Shown here in pieces: positions 41,672-50,014 of a stretch of DNA of 64,000 bases (the first letter of the stretch is position 1; every line of letters begins with the position of its first letter). Both the position numbers and the translations under genes were made by a program. This stretch comes from Pyxidicoccus sp. MSG2 (GTDB lineage: Bacteria > Myxococcota > Myxococcia > Myxococcales > Myxococcaceae), in assembly GCF_026626705.1 (NCBI RefSeq), contig NZ_JAPNKC010000001.1, positions 11,618,001 to 11,682,000 of the forward strand, written 5' to 3'. Below the pieces are notes generated by a model that was not told the origin of the DNA, made no database searches, and saw nothing but the letters and a program-made list of their open reading frames with translations.

Positions 41672-43043
41672 GGTCCACCCCCAAACCGAAGGACGCGAAT
41701 GCACCCGGGCGCAGCGTGCCCCCAGTCTCCGGAAACAGCAGCGTGCCGCCTGTGGCCAGCACGTAGAGCCTCCAGGCGAAGCGCCAGCGAGCCTCACCGG
41801 AGAGGAGATAGCGAGGCCCCGGCTGCCCCACGCCCACCGCCAGTCCCTCCACCGCTACTTCCAGGCGTCGGTGGAAGAGCTGCACCGCCGCGCGCCCGTC
41901 CACGTCCACCCGGCCCCAGGTAAAGGCTTCTGCGCCCAGGCTGAAGTCCAGGTGGCGTTGCAGCACGCCCCCTAGCGCCTCCGCGTCCCAGGCCACCGCC
42001 GCCTCTCCATACGCTGAATAGCCGTCCGGGAAGGGCGCGGAGGCCAGCGGCACAGCGGCAGCGCCCGCCGCCAGGAAGCGCCCCAGCTCGTAGTCAGGGC
42101 CGAAGAAGCCCTGACGGAAGCCGCCGTGTTGCCGTCGCGCTTCCAGTCGCAAGGTCATGGCCCGCGTAGGGGTGTGCGAGTCCGCGCCCACGCCCGCCAC
42201 CGCGCCCCAGGCGCCGCCCACGCCCGGTCTGCCACCCCAGCCCGCCAGGACATGCAGCTCGTAGCCCGGGCGCACCAGCACCACCGCCGCGGCGTCCAGG
42301 TGCGCCAGCGTCAGCGCGGGCGAGGTGCCTCCGGCCTTGCCCCACTCCTGCACGGCGGAGAGTGAAAGCGTGTAGCGCTGGCGCTGCTTCGGTCGGCCGA
42401 AGAGGACGTGCTCCATGTCCACTTCGACTTCGGCGCCCGCGAGGCGCGCGCCCAGTACGTCCGAGGTGAAGGCTTCCACATAAAGGGGCGCCGCCCATCC
42501 GGTGAGCAAGGCGCCCGCTGGGTGGTAGTCGGGATTCGTCCGGTTGGAGTAGCGCCGCACCAGATGCGCGGAGAGGAGGCTGTAGCGCTCCAACGCTCCC
42601 ACCCAGATACCCAGCGGCGCGTTGTCGGAGCCCAGCTTGAGGGCTCGCACCACCTGCCCGAAGTCCGAGAGGCTGTCCCAGTCTTCCCGCCGCACCCAGC
42701 CGCCGTCCCCGCCCCACAGCCGCACCCGCAGCGGCGCACCCAGATTGACGCCGAAATCCTCGCCCTGTTCCGCCACCAGCAGGGGCGCCATCTGCAAATA
42801 CCCGGCGTCTTCGCCCGCGCCCTTCCGGGGCATCAGTGCCAGCGTTCCGACCTCCAGCCTTATCAGGTAGCCCCAGCGGGAGTTGGGTACGAGGGTAGGC
42901 GGATTCACCCCTGCATTGGGCGGCACGGTGGCGGCAGTCCCTTCCGTGCCTTCCTCCTCGCGCGGCACCTCCGACGCTGCCCGACCTGGTTGCAGCAGGA
43001 ACACCAGCCACAGCAGCACGGCCCCAGATGGCTTCACGCGCAT
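41661..43043 (-). CDS. Exported barrel-like protein upstream of the toxin (SitB-position)
   Basis: 460 residues with a signal peptide (1-23, ending GRAA). The mature part is full of alternating strands (LIRLEVGTLALMPRKG, VGVGQPGPRYLLSGEARWRFAWRLYVLATGG, FASFGLGVDHAR), consistent with an outer-membrane barrel. It is the first gene of the toxin operon and its end overlaps the toxin start by 11 bp. In sitBAI loci the first gene assists the toxin; that role here is inferred from position. No named domain is seen. Confidence 0.65.
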   Translation of the reverse strand: MRVKPSGAVLLWLVFLLQPGRAASEVPREEEGTEGTAATVPPNAGVNPPTLVPNSRWGYLIRLEVGTLALMPRKGAGEDAGYLQMAPLLVAEQGEDFGVNLGAPLRVRLWGGDGGWVRREDWDSLSDFGQVVRALKLGSDNAPLGIWVGALERYSLLSAHLVRRYSNRTNPDYHPAGALLTGWAAPLYVEAFTSDVLGARLAGAEVEVDMEHVLFGRPKQRQRYTLSLSAVQEWGKAGGTSPALTLAHLDAAAVVLVRPGYELHVLAGWGGRPGVGGAWGAVAGVGADSHTPTRAMTLRLEARRQHGGFRQGFFGPDYELGRFLAAGAAAVPLASAPFPDGYSAYGEAAVAWDAEALGGVLQRHLDFSLGAEAFTWGRVDVDGRAAVQLFHRRLEVAVEGLAVGVGQPGPRYLLSGEARWRFAWRLYVLATGGTLLFPETGGTLRPGAFASFGLGVDHAR

Positions 43044-43692
43044 GCACGTCTCATGGATAAGCCCTCAAGCGAGGTGGGGAGGGGACAGAGCATCCCCTCC
43101 CGGTCCGACGCGAAGGTGACAGGCCGATGCGTTGTGGCCCTTCCACAGTCCGCGTGCGTGCTGCCTCCTACAGGGTTGTCGAAGGTCGCCAGAGGCAGTG
43201 CGTGTTCTTGACTCCAGGGCCGCAGGGGGCCGGACTCTGGGAGGCCGACAGTCGGACCCGCGAGGGTGGCTGAGCAGCGGAGTGGCGGGCGTGGCAGTCA
43301 CGTCCAGTACGCCAGTCGTGAAGGCAGCCCCAGCCCCTGGTGCGCGCTTGGACCTCACACCGGACCGGAACGAGGGATGCGGCCTGGGCACATAGGGACG
43401 CATCGGAATGCGCGGCAGGGCGCGCCATCCCAACGCGCAACCCGCTCAGCCCAACTCAATCGCTGTCAGGGCTGCGGCCACTCACCATGAATCCACCGGG
43501 CGACTACCTTGTGCCGGAGCACGGCGGCACCGGGCTTGGAGCCCTCCAGCTTCTTGGCGCCACCGTTATTGCCGAGTTCGCCGCCTCCGGTGCCGCCCGG
43601 TACTCGAGGGACTTACGGCGGTCTCGGGCAGGGCTCCTGAAGCTACCCTGTCCCTCGGTCGAAGAGGGACAGGGGCTCGGCCTCGGCGGGGA
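43044..43692. other. 649-bp intergenic region upstream of the toxin operon
   Basis: This lies between the first gene of the toxin operon and the end of the glycoside-hydrolase-like gene, both on the minus strand. It must hold the toxin operon promoter. Short open frames on both strands lack codon bias and signals, so I call no gene. Frequent short hairpins suggest decayed coding DNA, possibly an eroded toxin cassette. A strong hairpin at 43646-43674 is listed separately. Confidence 0.4.
43646..43674 (-). terminator. Perfect 11-bp hairpin after the glycoside-hydrolase-like gene
   Basis: CCCTGTCCCTC (43646-43656) is exactly complementary to GAGGGACAGGG (43664-43674) around a 7-base loop. It lies 19 bp after the stop codon of the minus-strand gene. 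There is no T-run. Confidence 0.6.
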
Positions 43693-45597
43693 CTACCAGG
43701 CGATGCCGTCGAGGTACGCCGTGCCGGTCCAGCTCCCGCTGGTTGTGAACTCCACGCCCAGCTGGAACAGCGGCGTGGTGCTCGCGGACGGCAGCGTCAG
43801 CGTCACGGTGTTCCAGGCATTGGTCTTGAGGCTGGCGATGCCCGTCCACTTCCCGGTGTAGCGCCAGCCACCCGCGGCCCCTTCCAGCGCGAAGGGCTGG
43901 ATGGCGGTGATGCGGCTGCCCGAGGGAATCCACACGCGGAACGAGACAGTCGCTCCGCGAGGGACGGACGCATTGGTGACCACCGCCATTCCGGTGCCGG
44001 ACGTGCCGCTGAAGGGCACCGCGAGCGAGCGCGTTCCCGAATAGGCGCGCGTCGTGGTGGAGCTCACCGGCTTGAGCTGGCCACCGGATGCGGCCCACTG
44101 ATCGGTGCCGGACTCGAAGCCGTAGCCGCGCGTCGTGCCACCCCCGGTGCCCGCGTCGGTGCCGCCACCGGTGCCCGCGTCGGTGCCGCCGTCTCCCCGG
44201 GTGCCCGCGTCGGTGCCTCCGGTGCCACCGTCGCCAGTCCCCGCGTCGGTGCCGCCATCGGTGCCACCATCCCGCGTGCCCGCATCGGTACCTCCGGTGC
44301 CCGCATCCGTTCCGCCCGGAGTGCCACCGTCCGTCCCGCCGCCCGGAAGGGGCAGGGTGGTACCCACGGCAGGAAGCGTCAGGCCACCGGCCGCCAGGAA
44401 GCTCCCGGCGCGGCCGCGGATGTACAGCTGCCCATCCGTGCCCTGGTCATTCTGGTACGAGCTCTGCCCGCCGGCGCCCGCGCCGAAGAGCAGGGCGATG
44501 ACACCCGAGTTGGCGAACTTCCTCCGGTGCAGATCTCCCAGCGTCCCGAAGAAGTACTCCGTCCGGTTGTCGCGGTAGCCCGCGCGCGCCGACCCATCGT
44601 TGTTGATGTTGCGGTGGTTGGCGTTGCCGAGCGGAATCTGCCACAGCACCCATCGCTTGCCGGAGGCCGCGTTGAACAACCGCAGCCACTCCGCGTAGCG
44701 ATTGAAGGAGCGCGAGGAGATGGAGGCGAGGTCGCTCGCGTCCCACCAGACCTCCTGCCCGCGCGTCAGCCTGTAGAAGTCCGCGTCGCGGTCGAGTGGA
44801 TCTCCCACGAGCACGTCGTAGGTGGCGCCGGTGGTGTTGGGCCCCAGGCCCATCGGCTTGAGGAAGTTGACGACCTTGTCCACCTCGGGCTGGAGCGGGT
44901 CCGTCACCGAGCAGCAGGAGATGTCCTTGCCGCTGGCCCACGCGGACACGTGGATGCCGAGGATGACGTTGTTGGCGCCCACGGCCTTGCGCATCTGGAG
45001 GAACGCCTGGCCCCAGCCCGCGACGGTGTTGGGGAGGCTCGCCAGCTCGGGCAGGCCGGTGGCCGCCACCGCGGCGTACGCGTTGGGATTCGAGTTCGTC
45101 TGGAACTGGAGCAGGCCGAAGGCGTCCGGCTCGATGAGCACGAGCACGGGCTTGCCGTGCTCCTTCGCGCGCTGCATCAGCAGCTTCACGTCGTTGAAGT
45201 AGCTGCGCATGGTGGTGGCGTTCTGCACCTTGGCGAGCGACTCGCCCTCGCCACCGCCGGGCTCGGAGAAGAGCTGATAGAAGACGGGGGCCGCGACATA
45301 GCCCTGGGTGAAGGACTCCTGCATGAACGTCGCACCCCAGGCGCCGTCGTACGGGCCCCAGCCCCAGTTATCCACCCAGCCCTTGGTGAAGTACCGGTAG
45401 CGCACGTCCCAGGGCACGCCGCTGTCACGCATCCAGCTCTGCCCGGCCTCCTCGAAGAGACCGACGAGCAGCCGGTTGGGGAGACCCGTGGGGACGGGCC
45501 CCTGCACGCCACTCGTGGATTGCGCGAGCGCGGGAGCGGAGGCGACGGCGAAGAGCGTCAGCAGCGCCGTGAGGGCGCGTCGGAGGTTCGTTCTCAT
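43693..45597 (-). CDS. Secreted glycoside-hydrolase-like protein with C-terminal carbohydrate-binding module
   Basis: 634 residues. A signal peptide (1-25, ALA-Q) leads to a catalytic-like TIM-barrel region (~35-400) with VLVLIEPDAFGLLQ, GIHVSAWASGKDI, VLVGDPLDRDADFY and WVLWQIPLGNANHR. The EPD segment recalls family 6 cellulases, but the rest does not match well, so the family is open. A ~75-residue linker of GGTDAGTG-type repeats follows. Then comes a ~150-residue jelly-roll module (GYGFESGTDQWAASGG to GTAYLDGIAW) typical of CBM4/9-like domains. An extracellular polysaccharide-degrading role is inferred. Confidence 0.7.
   Translation of the reverse strand: MRTNLRRALTALLTLFAVASAPALAQSTSGVQGPVPTGLPNRLLVGLFEEAGQSWMRDSGVPWDVRYRYFTKGWVDNWGWGPYDGAWGATFMQESFTQGYVAAPVFYQLFSEPGGGEGESLAKVQNATTMRSYFNDVKLLMQRAKEHGKPVLVLIEPDAFGLLQFQTNSNPNAYAAVAATGLPELASLPNTVAGWGQAFLQMRKAVGANNVILGIHVSAWASGKDISCCSVTDPLQPEVDKVVNFLKPMGLGPNTTGATYDVLVGDPLDRDADFYRLTRGQEVWWDASDLASISSRSFNRYAEWLRLFNAASGKRWVLWQIPLGNANHRNINNDGSARAGYRDNRTEYFFGTLGDLHRRKFANSGVIALLFGAGAGGQSSYQNDQGTDGQLYIRGRAGSFLAAGGLTLPAVGTTLPLPGGGTDGGTPGGTDAGTGGTDAGTRDGGTDGGTDAGTGDGGTGGTDAGTRGDGGTDAGTGGGTDAGTGGGTTRGYGFESGTDQWAASGGQLKPVSSTTTRAYSGTRSLAVPFSGTSGTGMAVVTNASVPRGATVSFRVWIPSGSRITAIQPFALEGAAGGWRYTGKWTGIASLKTNAWNTVTLTLPSASTTPLFQLGVEFTTSGSWTGTAYLDGIAW
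44131..44342 (-). repeat. Gly-Thr-Asp linker repeat (in-gene tandem repeat)
   Basis: Within the secreted enzyme gene, short units encoding GGTDAGTG and GGTDGGTD variants repeat about ten times. The DNA units (on the plus strand, GTGCCCGCGTCGGTGCC-like) are imperfect copies, so length could vary by slippage. Such linkers separate catalytic and binding modules in myxobacterial secreted proteins. Confidence 0.75.
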
Positions 45598-45816
45598 GGC
45601 ACCCTGGATTACAAACGGCGGGCGCTTCGCACGCCGCCCGCCGGGGCAGGTGCCGACATTCCAACCGCCTCGCCTGCCGCATGAGCCCGCGGCCGAACAC
45701 CTGCTCCTGACGACGCAGGGCGAGCGGACATTCATCCGCCCGCGGAGACGTTCGCTGTCAGACGGGGGGCCTCGCTGAGCGGAGGTCGGGCCAGGTGTGC
45801 TTTGGAGGATGCCGGC

Positions 45817-46383
45817 TCAGAGACCGGGGCACGCGAGGCCCGGCTCGGGGGCGTCAACGTCCTGGTGCTCCAGCAGGCACCGCAGGGCTTCCGGGTCCGC
45901 GGTGTCCGTCACGTACGCACGCCGCCACAGCAGCGCGGCCACGCGGTTCGGAAGCAGCGGATCCTGCGCCACCAGCGCGCGACGGACGCCATTGGAGCCC
46001 GCCGCCACCGAGGCCGCCGCGGCCTCGAGCTTCGCCACCTCGTCCGGGCAGCCTTCCGGGCAGTTGTAGAGGAACACCGCGTGCCCGTGCTCCAGGTTGT
46101 GGATGTAGAGGCAGCGCGAGATGGACTCGGTGTACACGCCACAGCGCGCCACGCTGCCGCAGTGAAAGCCGGAGCGCGGCGGGTTCTCCGACGGAATGTC
46201 CCCGGATCCGCACGCGCTGCTGCTGCACGAGGCGACGTGGCTCGCCGCGGTCTGCGTGGACAGGGGGAAGTCGAACTGCTCGCAGCCCGGGGACGTCGGC
46301 TCCGGCTCGGGCTCCGTGGAGTCACAGGCGGAGAGGGAGACGAGGGCGACGAGGGCGGGGATGAGGAGGCGCGGACGGGGCAT
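45817..46383 (-). CDS. DUF3105-family lipoprotein
   Basis: 188 residues. The lipobox is SLSAC (Cys20), then an acid/Pro-rich linker. The DUF3105 core is clear: YIHNLEHGHAVFLYNCPEGCPDEVAKLE, and LVAQDPLLPNRVAALLWRR. The HNLEHG motif with paired cysteines may bind a metal. It has nine or more cysteines, so it is disulfide-bonded in the envelope. Function is unknown. It is 20 bp downstream of the DHH gene on the same strand and may be co-transcribed. Confidence 0.82.
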   Translation of the reverse strand: MPRPRLLIPALVALVSLSACDSTEPEPEPTSPGCEQFDFPLSTQTAASHVASCSSSACGSGDIPSENPPRSGFHCGSVARCGVYTESISRCLYIHNLEHGHAVFLYNCPEGCPDEVAKLEAAAASVAAGSNGVRRALVAQDPLLPNRVAALLWRRAYVTDTADPEALRCLLEHQDVDAPEPGLACPGL

Positions 46384-46403
46384 CACGCCTCCGTCATACC
46401 GCA

Positions 46404-47504
46404 TCAGCCGGGGAAGACGCCCCGGCGTTCCACGTCGAAGGTGCGCAGCCCGCGGAAGCCCGCCGCGTCGGCGAAGCGGACGAAGTCCTCCCGCGACAGG
46501 CTGCCTCCCGTGGCTCGCGCGTGGCCGTTGGCGAACTCCTCGCCCATGGGTGGCAGGTCCAACCCCTTCAGGAAGGCAATCAGGTCCACGGGCGCACGGC
46601 TGCGCATGACGAAGTGGACCCGGCCCGGCAGGTAGCCCGCGTTGGCGGCGATGACGATGTGCTCCGGCAGCCGCTGCGCCCAGCGCACGGCGACCAGCGG
46701 GTGCACCTGTGCTTCGGAGCTGAACAGCAGCAGCGCCACGTTGCCCGCGAAGCGCGGTGGCGTCTTCGCGCACCGGGCCACCTCGCGCTGCACCTCCAGC
46801 CGGCAGTCGTGCAGCACGTCCACGCCGGGCACGCGCCCTTCGGCGATGTCCGCGGCGCTCCCGGCGCGCAGCAGCACCTCCAGCGCCTGCGGGGCGGCGA
46901 ACCGCGACGAGCGCCGTGCCGCGTTCAGCAGCGCCACGGACTCCGTCACCGCCTTGCGCCCAGCGCGCTTGAGCGCGTCCTTGAGGAACGGCATCGGCGC
47001 CGTCGCCCCCAGGTCCGCCACCGTGCCCAGCACCGCCAGCCACTCCAGCGGCCCGGGCACCACCAGCGGAGACACCAGCACGTACGTCAGCAGGCTGCTG
47101 TTGGCGATGGGCTCATGCTCGTGCGCGGTCAGCACGTGCGCTCCCGGCGGGAAGGCGTCGGACGCGTGGTGGTCCACCACGAGCGTGGGCAACTCGGGAA
47201 TGATGGGCGCTCCGCGACTGCCCATGTCGAGCACCACCAGCGCGTCGTGCGAGCCGGTGCGCAGCCGTTCCTGGAAGGCCGGTGAGTGGGCGTGTTCTCC
47301 CTTGCCGGGAACTCGTGCCAGCGGGCGGGCGCCCACCGCTTCCAGCGCGCGCAGCGCCAGCACGCCGGAGGTGAGGCCGTCCACGTCCGTGTGGGGTGCC
47401 ACCAGCACGCGCCGCCCGGACTGCTCGCGCAGGAAGAGGCGGGCGTCCTCCAACGCCTCCTGGGGGGCGGGCCAGAGCGGGTCCTGGGTGTGTCCCAGCA
47501 GCAT
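46404..47504 (-). CDS. DHH/DHHA1-family phosphoesterase
   Basis: 366 residues from ATG 47504; an in-frame start at 47648 would add 48 residues that look non-conserved. Catalytic motifs are VAPHTDVDGLTSG (H-x-D-x-D-G), LDMGSRG, and VVDHHASD (the DHH motif). The C-terminal DHHA1 domain has GRVHFVMRSRAPVDLIAFLK and FANGHARATGG. These are manganese-dependent phosphoesterases like RecJ, NrnA and GdpP-type enzymes, acting on short oligonucleotides or DNA ends. Substrate choice is not evident. It is divergent from the M2 peptidase gene. Confidence 0.85.
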   Translation of the reverse strand: MLLGHTQDPLWPAPQEALEDARLFLREQSGRRVLVAPHTDVDGLTSGVLALRALEAVGARPLARVPGKGEHAHSPAFQERLRTGSHDALVVLDMGSRGAPIIPELPTLVVDHHASDAFPPGAHVLTAHEHEPIANSSLLTYVLVSPLVVPGPLEWLAVLGTVADLGATAPMPFLKDALKRAGRKAVTESVALLNAARRSSRFAAPQALEVLLRAGSAADIAEGRVPGVDVLHDCRLEVQREVARCAKTPPRFAGNVALLLFSSEAQVHPLVAVRWAQRLPEHIVIAANAGYLPGRVHFVMRSRAPVDLIAFLKGLDLPPMGEEFANGHARATGGSLSREDFVRFADAAGFRGLRTFDVERRGVFPG

Positions 47505-47678
47505 GGAGGGAAGCTGTAACGCGGCATGGGCGCGGGGGAGGGTGGAGCCGGAGTGCTCGCCTGCCGCCCGTGAGGGCGCGGCCGACGCGCCGTGCCAGAA
47601 CTGGCGGGTGGTGGACTCCCCACGGAGTCCTATCTTTCGGGGTGTCATCGGGCGGCGGTTCTTCTACGGTCCGCCCCC

Positions 47679-49601
47679 ATGACCCGGAAAACCTCCCTGC
47701 ACCCCCTGCTGCGCACGGTCCTCGCGGCCGTGGCGCTGCCCGCCTTCCTGGGCTGTGCCCAGGACTCGCAAGTGACGCGTGAGACCCCGGCCACCGGCGA
47801 GTCCGCGCCCCAGGCCGCTGCCTCCCAGGCTGGCGCCGCCGCTCAGCCGGCGGCCGCCACGTCCCAGGCCACGCCCGACGAGACGAAGCAGTTCGCCGAG
47901 AAGGTCAACGCGGACCTGAAGAAGCTGTGGACGAAGCAGGCCACCGCCGAGTGGATCAAGAACACGTACATCACCGACGACACCGAGCGGAACGCCGCCA
48001 CCATCAACGAAGAGGTGCTGGCGTACGTCAACGGCGCCATCAAGGGCGCGCGCCGCTTCGAGGGCGTGCAGATGGACGCGGACTCCGCGCGCATGCTGCA
48101 CCTGCTCAAGGTGTCCCAGTCGCTGCCCGCGCCGTCGGACGCGCAGAAGCGCGCGGAGCTGGCCGCCATCGCCGCGAAGCTCGAGGGCATGTACGGCAAG
48201 GGCAAGTACTGCGGCAAGGACGGCAAGGGGAAGTGCCGCGACCTGGAGGTGCTGTCCGACGTCCTCGCGGAGAGCCGCAACTACGACGAGCTGCTGGACG
48301 CGTGGCAGGGCTGGCACGGCATCTCCCGCCCCATGCGCCCGCTGTACGAGCGCCTGGTGTCCATCTCCAACGAGGGCGCGCAGGACATCGGCTTCAACGA
48401 CCTGGGCACGCTCTGGCGCTCGGCGTACGACATGCCGCCCGCCGACTTCGAGAAGGAGGCCCAGCGCCTGTGGGGCCAGGTGAAGCCCCTCTACGACGAG
48501 CTGCACTGCTACGTGCGCGGCCGCCTCGCGAAGCAGTACGGCGAGAGCAGGGTGCCCGCCGGCAGGCCCATCCCCGCGCACCTGCTTGGCAACATGTGGG
48601 CGCAGGAGTGGAACAACATCTACCCGCTGGTGGAGCCCTTCCCCGGCCAGGCCAGCCTGGACGTGGACGCCGAGCTGAAGAAGCAGGGCTATGACCCCCT
48701 GCGCATGGTGAAGCTGGGTGAGAAGTTCTTCACCTCCATGGGCCTCAAGGAGCTGCCGCAGACCTTCTTCGAGCGCTCGCAGTTCACCAAGCCGCGGGAT
48801 CGCGAGGTCGTCTGCCACGCCAGCGCGTGGGACGTCACCTACGAGAACGACCTGCGCATCAAGATGTGCATCAAGCCCACCGAGGAGGACCTCATCACCA
48901 TCCACCACGAGCTGGGCCACAACTACTACTACACGTACTACTACACGCTGCCGGTGCTCTATCAGTCCGGCGCCAACGACGGCTTCCACGAGGCCATCGG
49001 CGACGCGCTCACGCTGAGCATCACCCCCGCGTACCTCCAGCAGATCGGCCTGCTGAAGTCGGTGCCGAAGAACGACAAGAACCTCATCAACCTCCAGCTC
49101 AAGGACGCGCTGGAGAAGGTGGCCTTCCTGCCGTTCGGCCTGCTCGTGGACCAGTGGCGCTGGGAGGTGTTCTCCGGCCGCATCCAGCCGGCGGACTACA
49201 ACAAGTCCTGGTGGACGCTGCGCGAGAAGTACCAGGGCGTGGCCGCGCCGGTGACGCGCACCGAGGAGGACTTCGACCCGGGCGCGAAGTACCACGTGCC
49301 CGCCAACGTCCCGTACACGCGCTACTTCCTCGCGCGCATCCTCCAGTTCCAGTTCCACAAGGCGATGTGCGAGGCCGCCGGCTACAAGGGCCCGCTGCAC
49401 GAGTGCTCCGTCTACGGGAACAAGGAAGCCGGCAAGCGGCTCCAGGCCATGCTGGAGCTGGGCGCGAGCAAGCCGTGGCCGGACGCGCTCCAGGCCATGA
49501 CGGGCACGCGGCAGATGGATGCCACCGCGCTGCTGGACTACTTCAGCCCGCTGCGCACCTGGCTCCAGACGCAGAACAAGGGCCAGAAGTGCGGCTGGTA
49601 G
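47679..49601 (+). CDS. M2-family zinc metallopeptidase (ACE-like) lipoprotein
   Basis: 640 residues. A lipoprotein signal (FLGC) and an Ala/Gln-rich linker are followed by a full peptidyl-dipeptidase domain. The zinc motif HELGH is at 410-414 with the third ligand in HEAIGDALTL (~437-445). FPLLVDQWRWEVFSG-like segment (LPFGLLVDQWRWEVFSG) and YTRYFLARILQFQFHKAMC are M2 hallmarks. The fold length fits bacterial angiotensin-converting-enzyme homologues, which remove dipeptides from peptide ends. It is anchored in the envelope and probably used in peptide nutrition. Confidence 0.93.
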   Translation: MTRKTSLHPLLRTVLAAVALPAFLGCAQDSQVTRETPATGESAPQAAASQAGAAAQPAAATSQATPDETKQFAEKVNADLKKLWTKQATAEWIKNTYITDDTERNAATINEEVLAYVNGAIKGARRFEGVQMDADSARMLHLLKVSQSLPAPSDAQKRAELAAIAAKLEGMYGKGKYCGKDGKGKCRDLEVLSDVLAESRNYDELLDAWQGWHGISRPMRPLYERLVSISNEGAQDIGFNDLGTLWRSAYDMPPADFEKEAQRLWGQVKPLYDELHCYVRGRLAKQYGESRVPAGRPIPAHLLGNMWAQEWNNIYPLVEPFPGQASLDVDAELKKQGYDPLRMVKLGEKFFTSMGLKELPQTFFERSQFTKPRDREVVCHASAWDVTYENDLRIKMCIKPTEEDLITIHHELGHNYYYTYYYTLPVLYQSGANDGFHEAIGDALTLSITPAYLQQIGLLKSVPKNDKNLINLQLKDALEKVAFLPFGLLVDQWRWEVFSGRIQPADYNKSWWTLREKYQGVAAPVTRTEEDFDPGAKYHVPANVPYTRYFLARILQFQFHKAMCEAAGYKGPLHECSVYGNKEAGKRLQAMLELGASKPWPDALQAMTGTRQMDATALLDYFSPLRTWLQTQNKGQKCGW

Positions 49602-49625
49602 CAGTCTCCCGGGTGGACTCGCCCG

Positions 49626-49652
49626 GGACCCGCGCTTAAGTTGCGCGGGTCC
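49626..49652 (+). terminator. Terminator hairpin after the M2 peptidase gene
   Basis: GGACCCGCGC (49626-49635) pairs perfectly with GCGCGGGTCC (49643-49652) around TTAAGTT. It is 25 bp after the stop codon and ends the peptidase transcript before the cold-shock gene. Confidence 0.7.
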
Positions 49653-49718
49653 TGGCGGGTTCACTCATCAGACCGGACGACGGATATTCGCGTCCGTGAC
49701 GAAAGAACAAGAGAGCAA

Positions 49719-49925
49719 ATGGCTACCGGTACCGTGAAGTGGTTCAACGATGCGAAGGGTTTCGGCTTCCTCACGCAGGACGGTGGTGGTGAGGACGTGT
49801 TCTGCCACCACTCCGCCATCAACATGGATGGCTTCCGCACCCTGGCCGAGGGCCAGAAGGTGGAGTTCGAGGTCACCCGCGGCCCCAAGGGCCTGCAGGC
49901 GCAGAACGTCCGCGCGGCCGCCTGA
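49719..49925 (+). CDS. Cold-shock protein (CspA family)
   Basis: 68 residues, a single cold-shock domain. RNP1 is KGFGFLTQ and RNP2 is DVFCHHSAI (usually VFVHFSAI; here Cys-His replaces Val-His). The start MATGTVKWFN is canonical. It binds single-stranded RNA or DNA and melts mRNA structure. A 66-bp untranslated leader lies behind the previous terminator, typical of cold-shock genes. A palindrome and a hairpin terminator follow. Confidence 0.95.
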   Translation: MATGTVKWFNDAKGFGFLTQDGGGEDVFCHHSAINMDGFRTLAEGQKVEFEVTRGPKGLQAQNVRAAA

Positions 49926-49932
49926 GTCGGGC

Positions 49933-49946
49933 GTCGTTCGAACGAC
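49933..49946. repeat. 14-bp perfect palindrome
   Basis: GTCGTTCGAACGAC is its own reverse complement and lies 8 bp after the cold-shock stop codon. It could be a protein-binding site or part of a compound 3' structure with the adjacent terminator. Confidence 0.4.
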
Positions 49947-49969
49947 TTCCTGATGCATCATGGGGGTCC

Positions 49970-49995
49970 GGCCCGTCGAGGGTCGGGCCCTTCGT
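49970..49995 (+). terminator. Terminator after the cold-shock gene
   Basis: GGCCCG (49970-49975) pairs with CGGGCC (49984-49989) around an 8-base loop, followed by CTTCGTGTTTCT with a modest T-run. It overlaps the possible upstream start of the next gene, favouring the later GTG at 50015. Confidence 0.55.
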
Positions 49996-50014
49996 GTTTC
50001 TGGAGCTTCCCAAC

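Noticed and set aside
43340..43861. Plus-strand frame starting MNPPGDY near 43486
   Set aside because: It runs across a strong hairpin and antisense into the secreted enzyme gene, with poor codon bias and no ribosome binding site.
47664..49664. 666-codon minus-strand frame opposite the M2 peptidase
   Set aside because: The plus frame has signal, HELGH and family motifs; the minus frame is a shadow.
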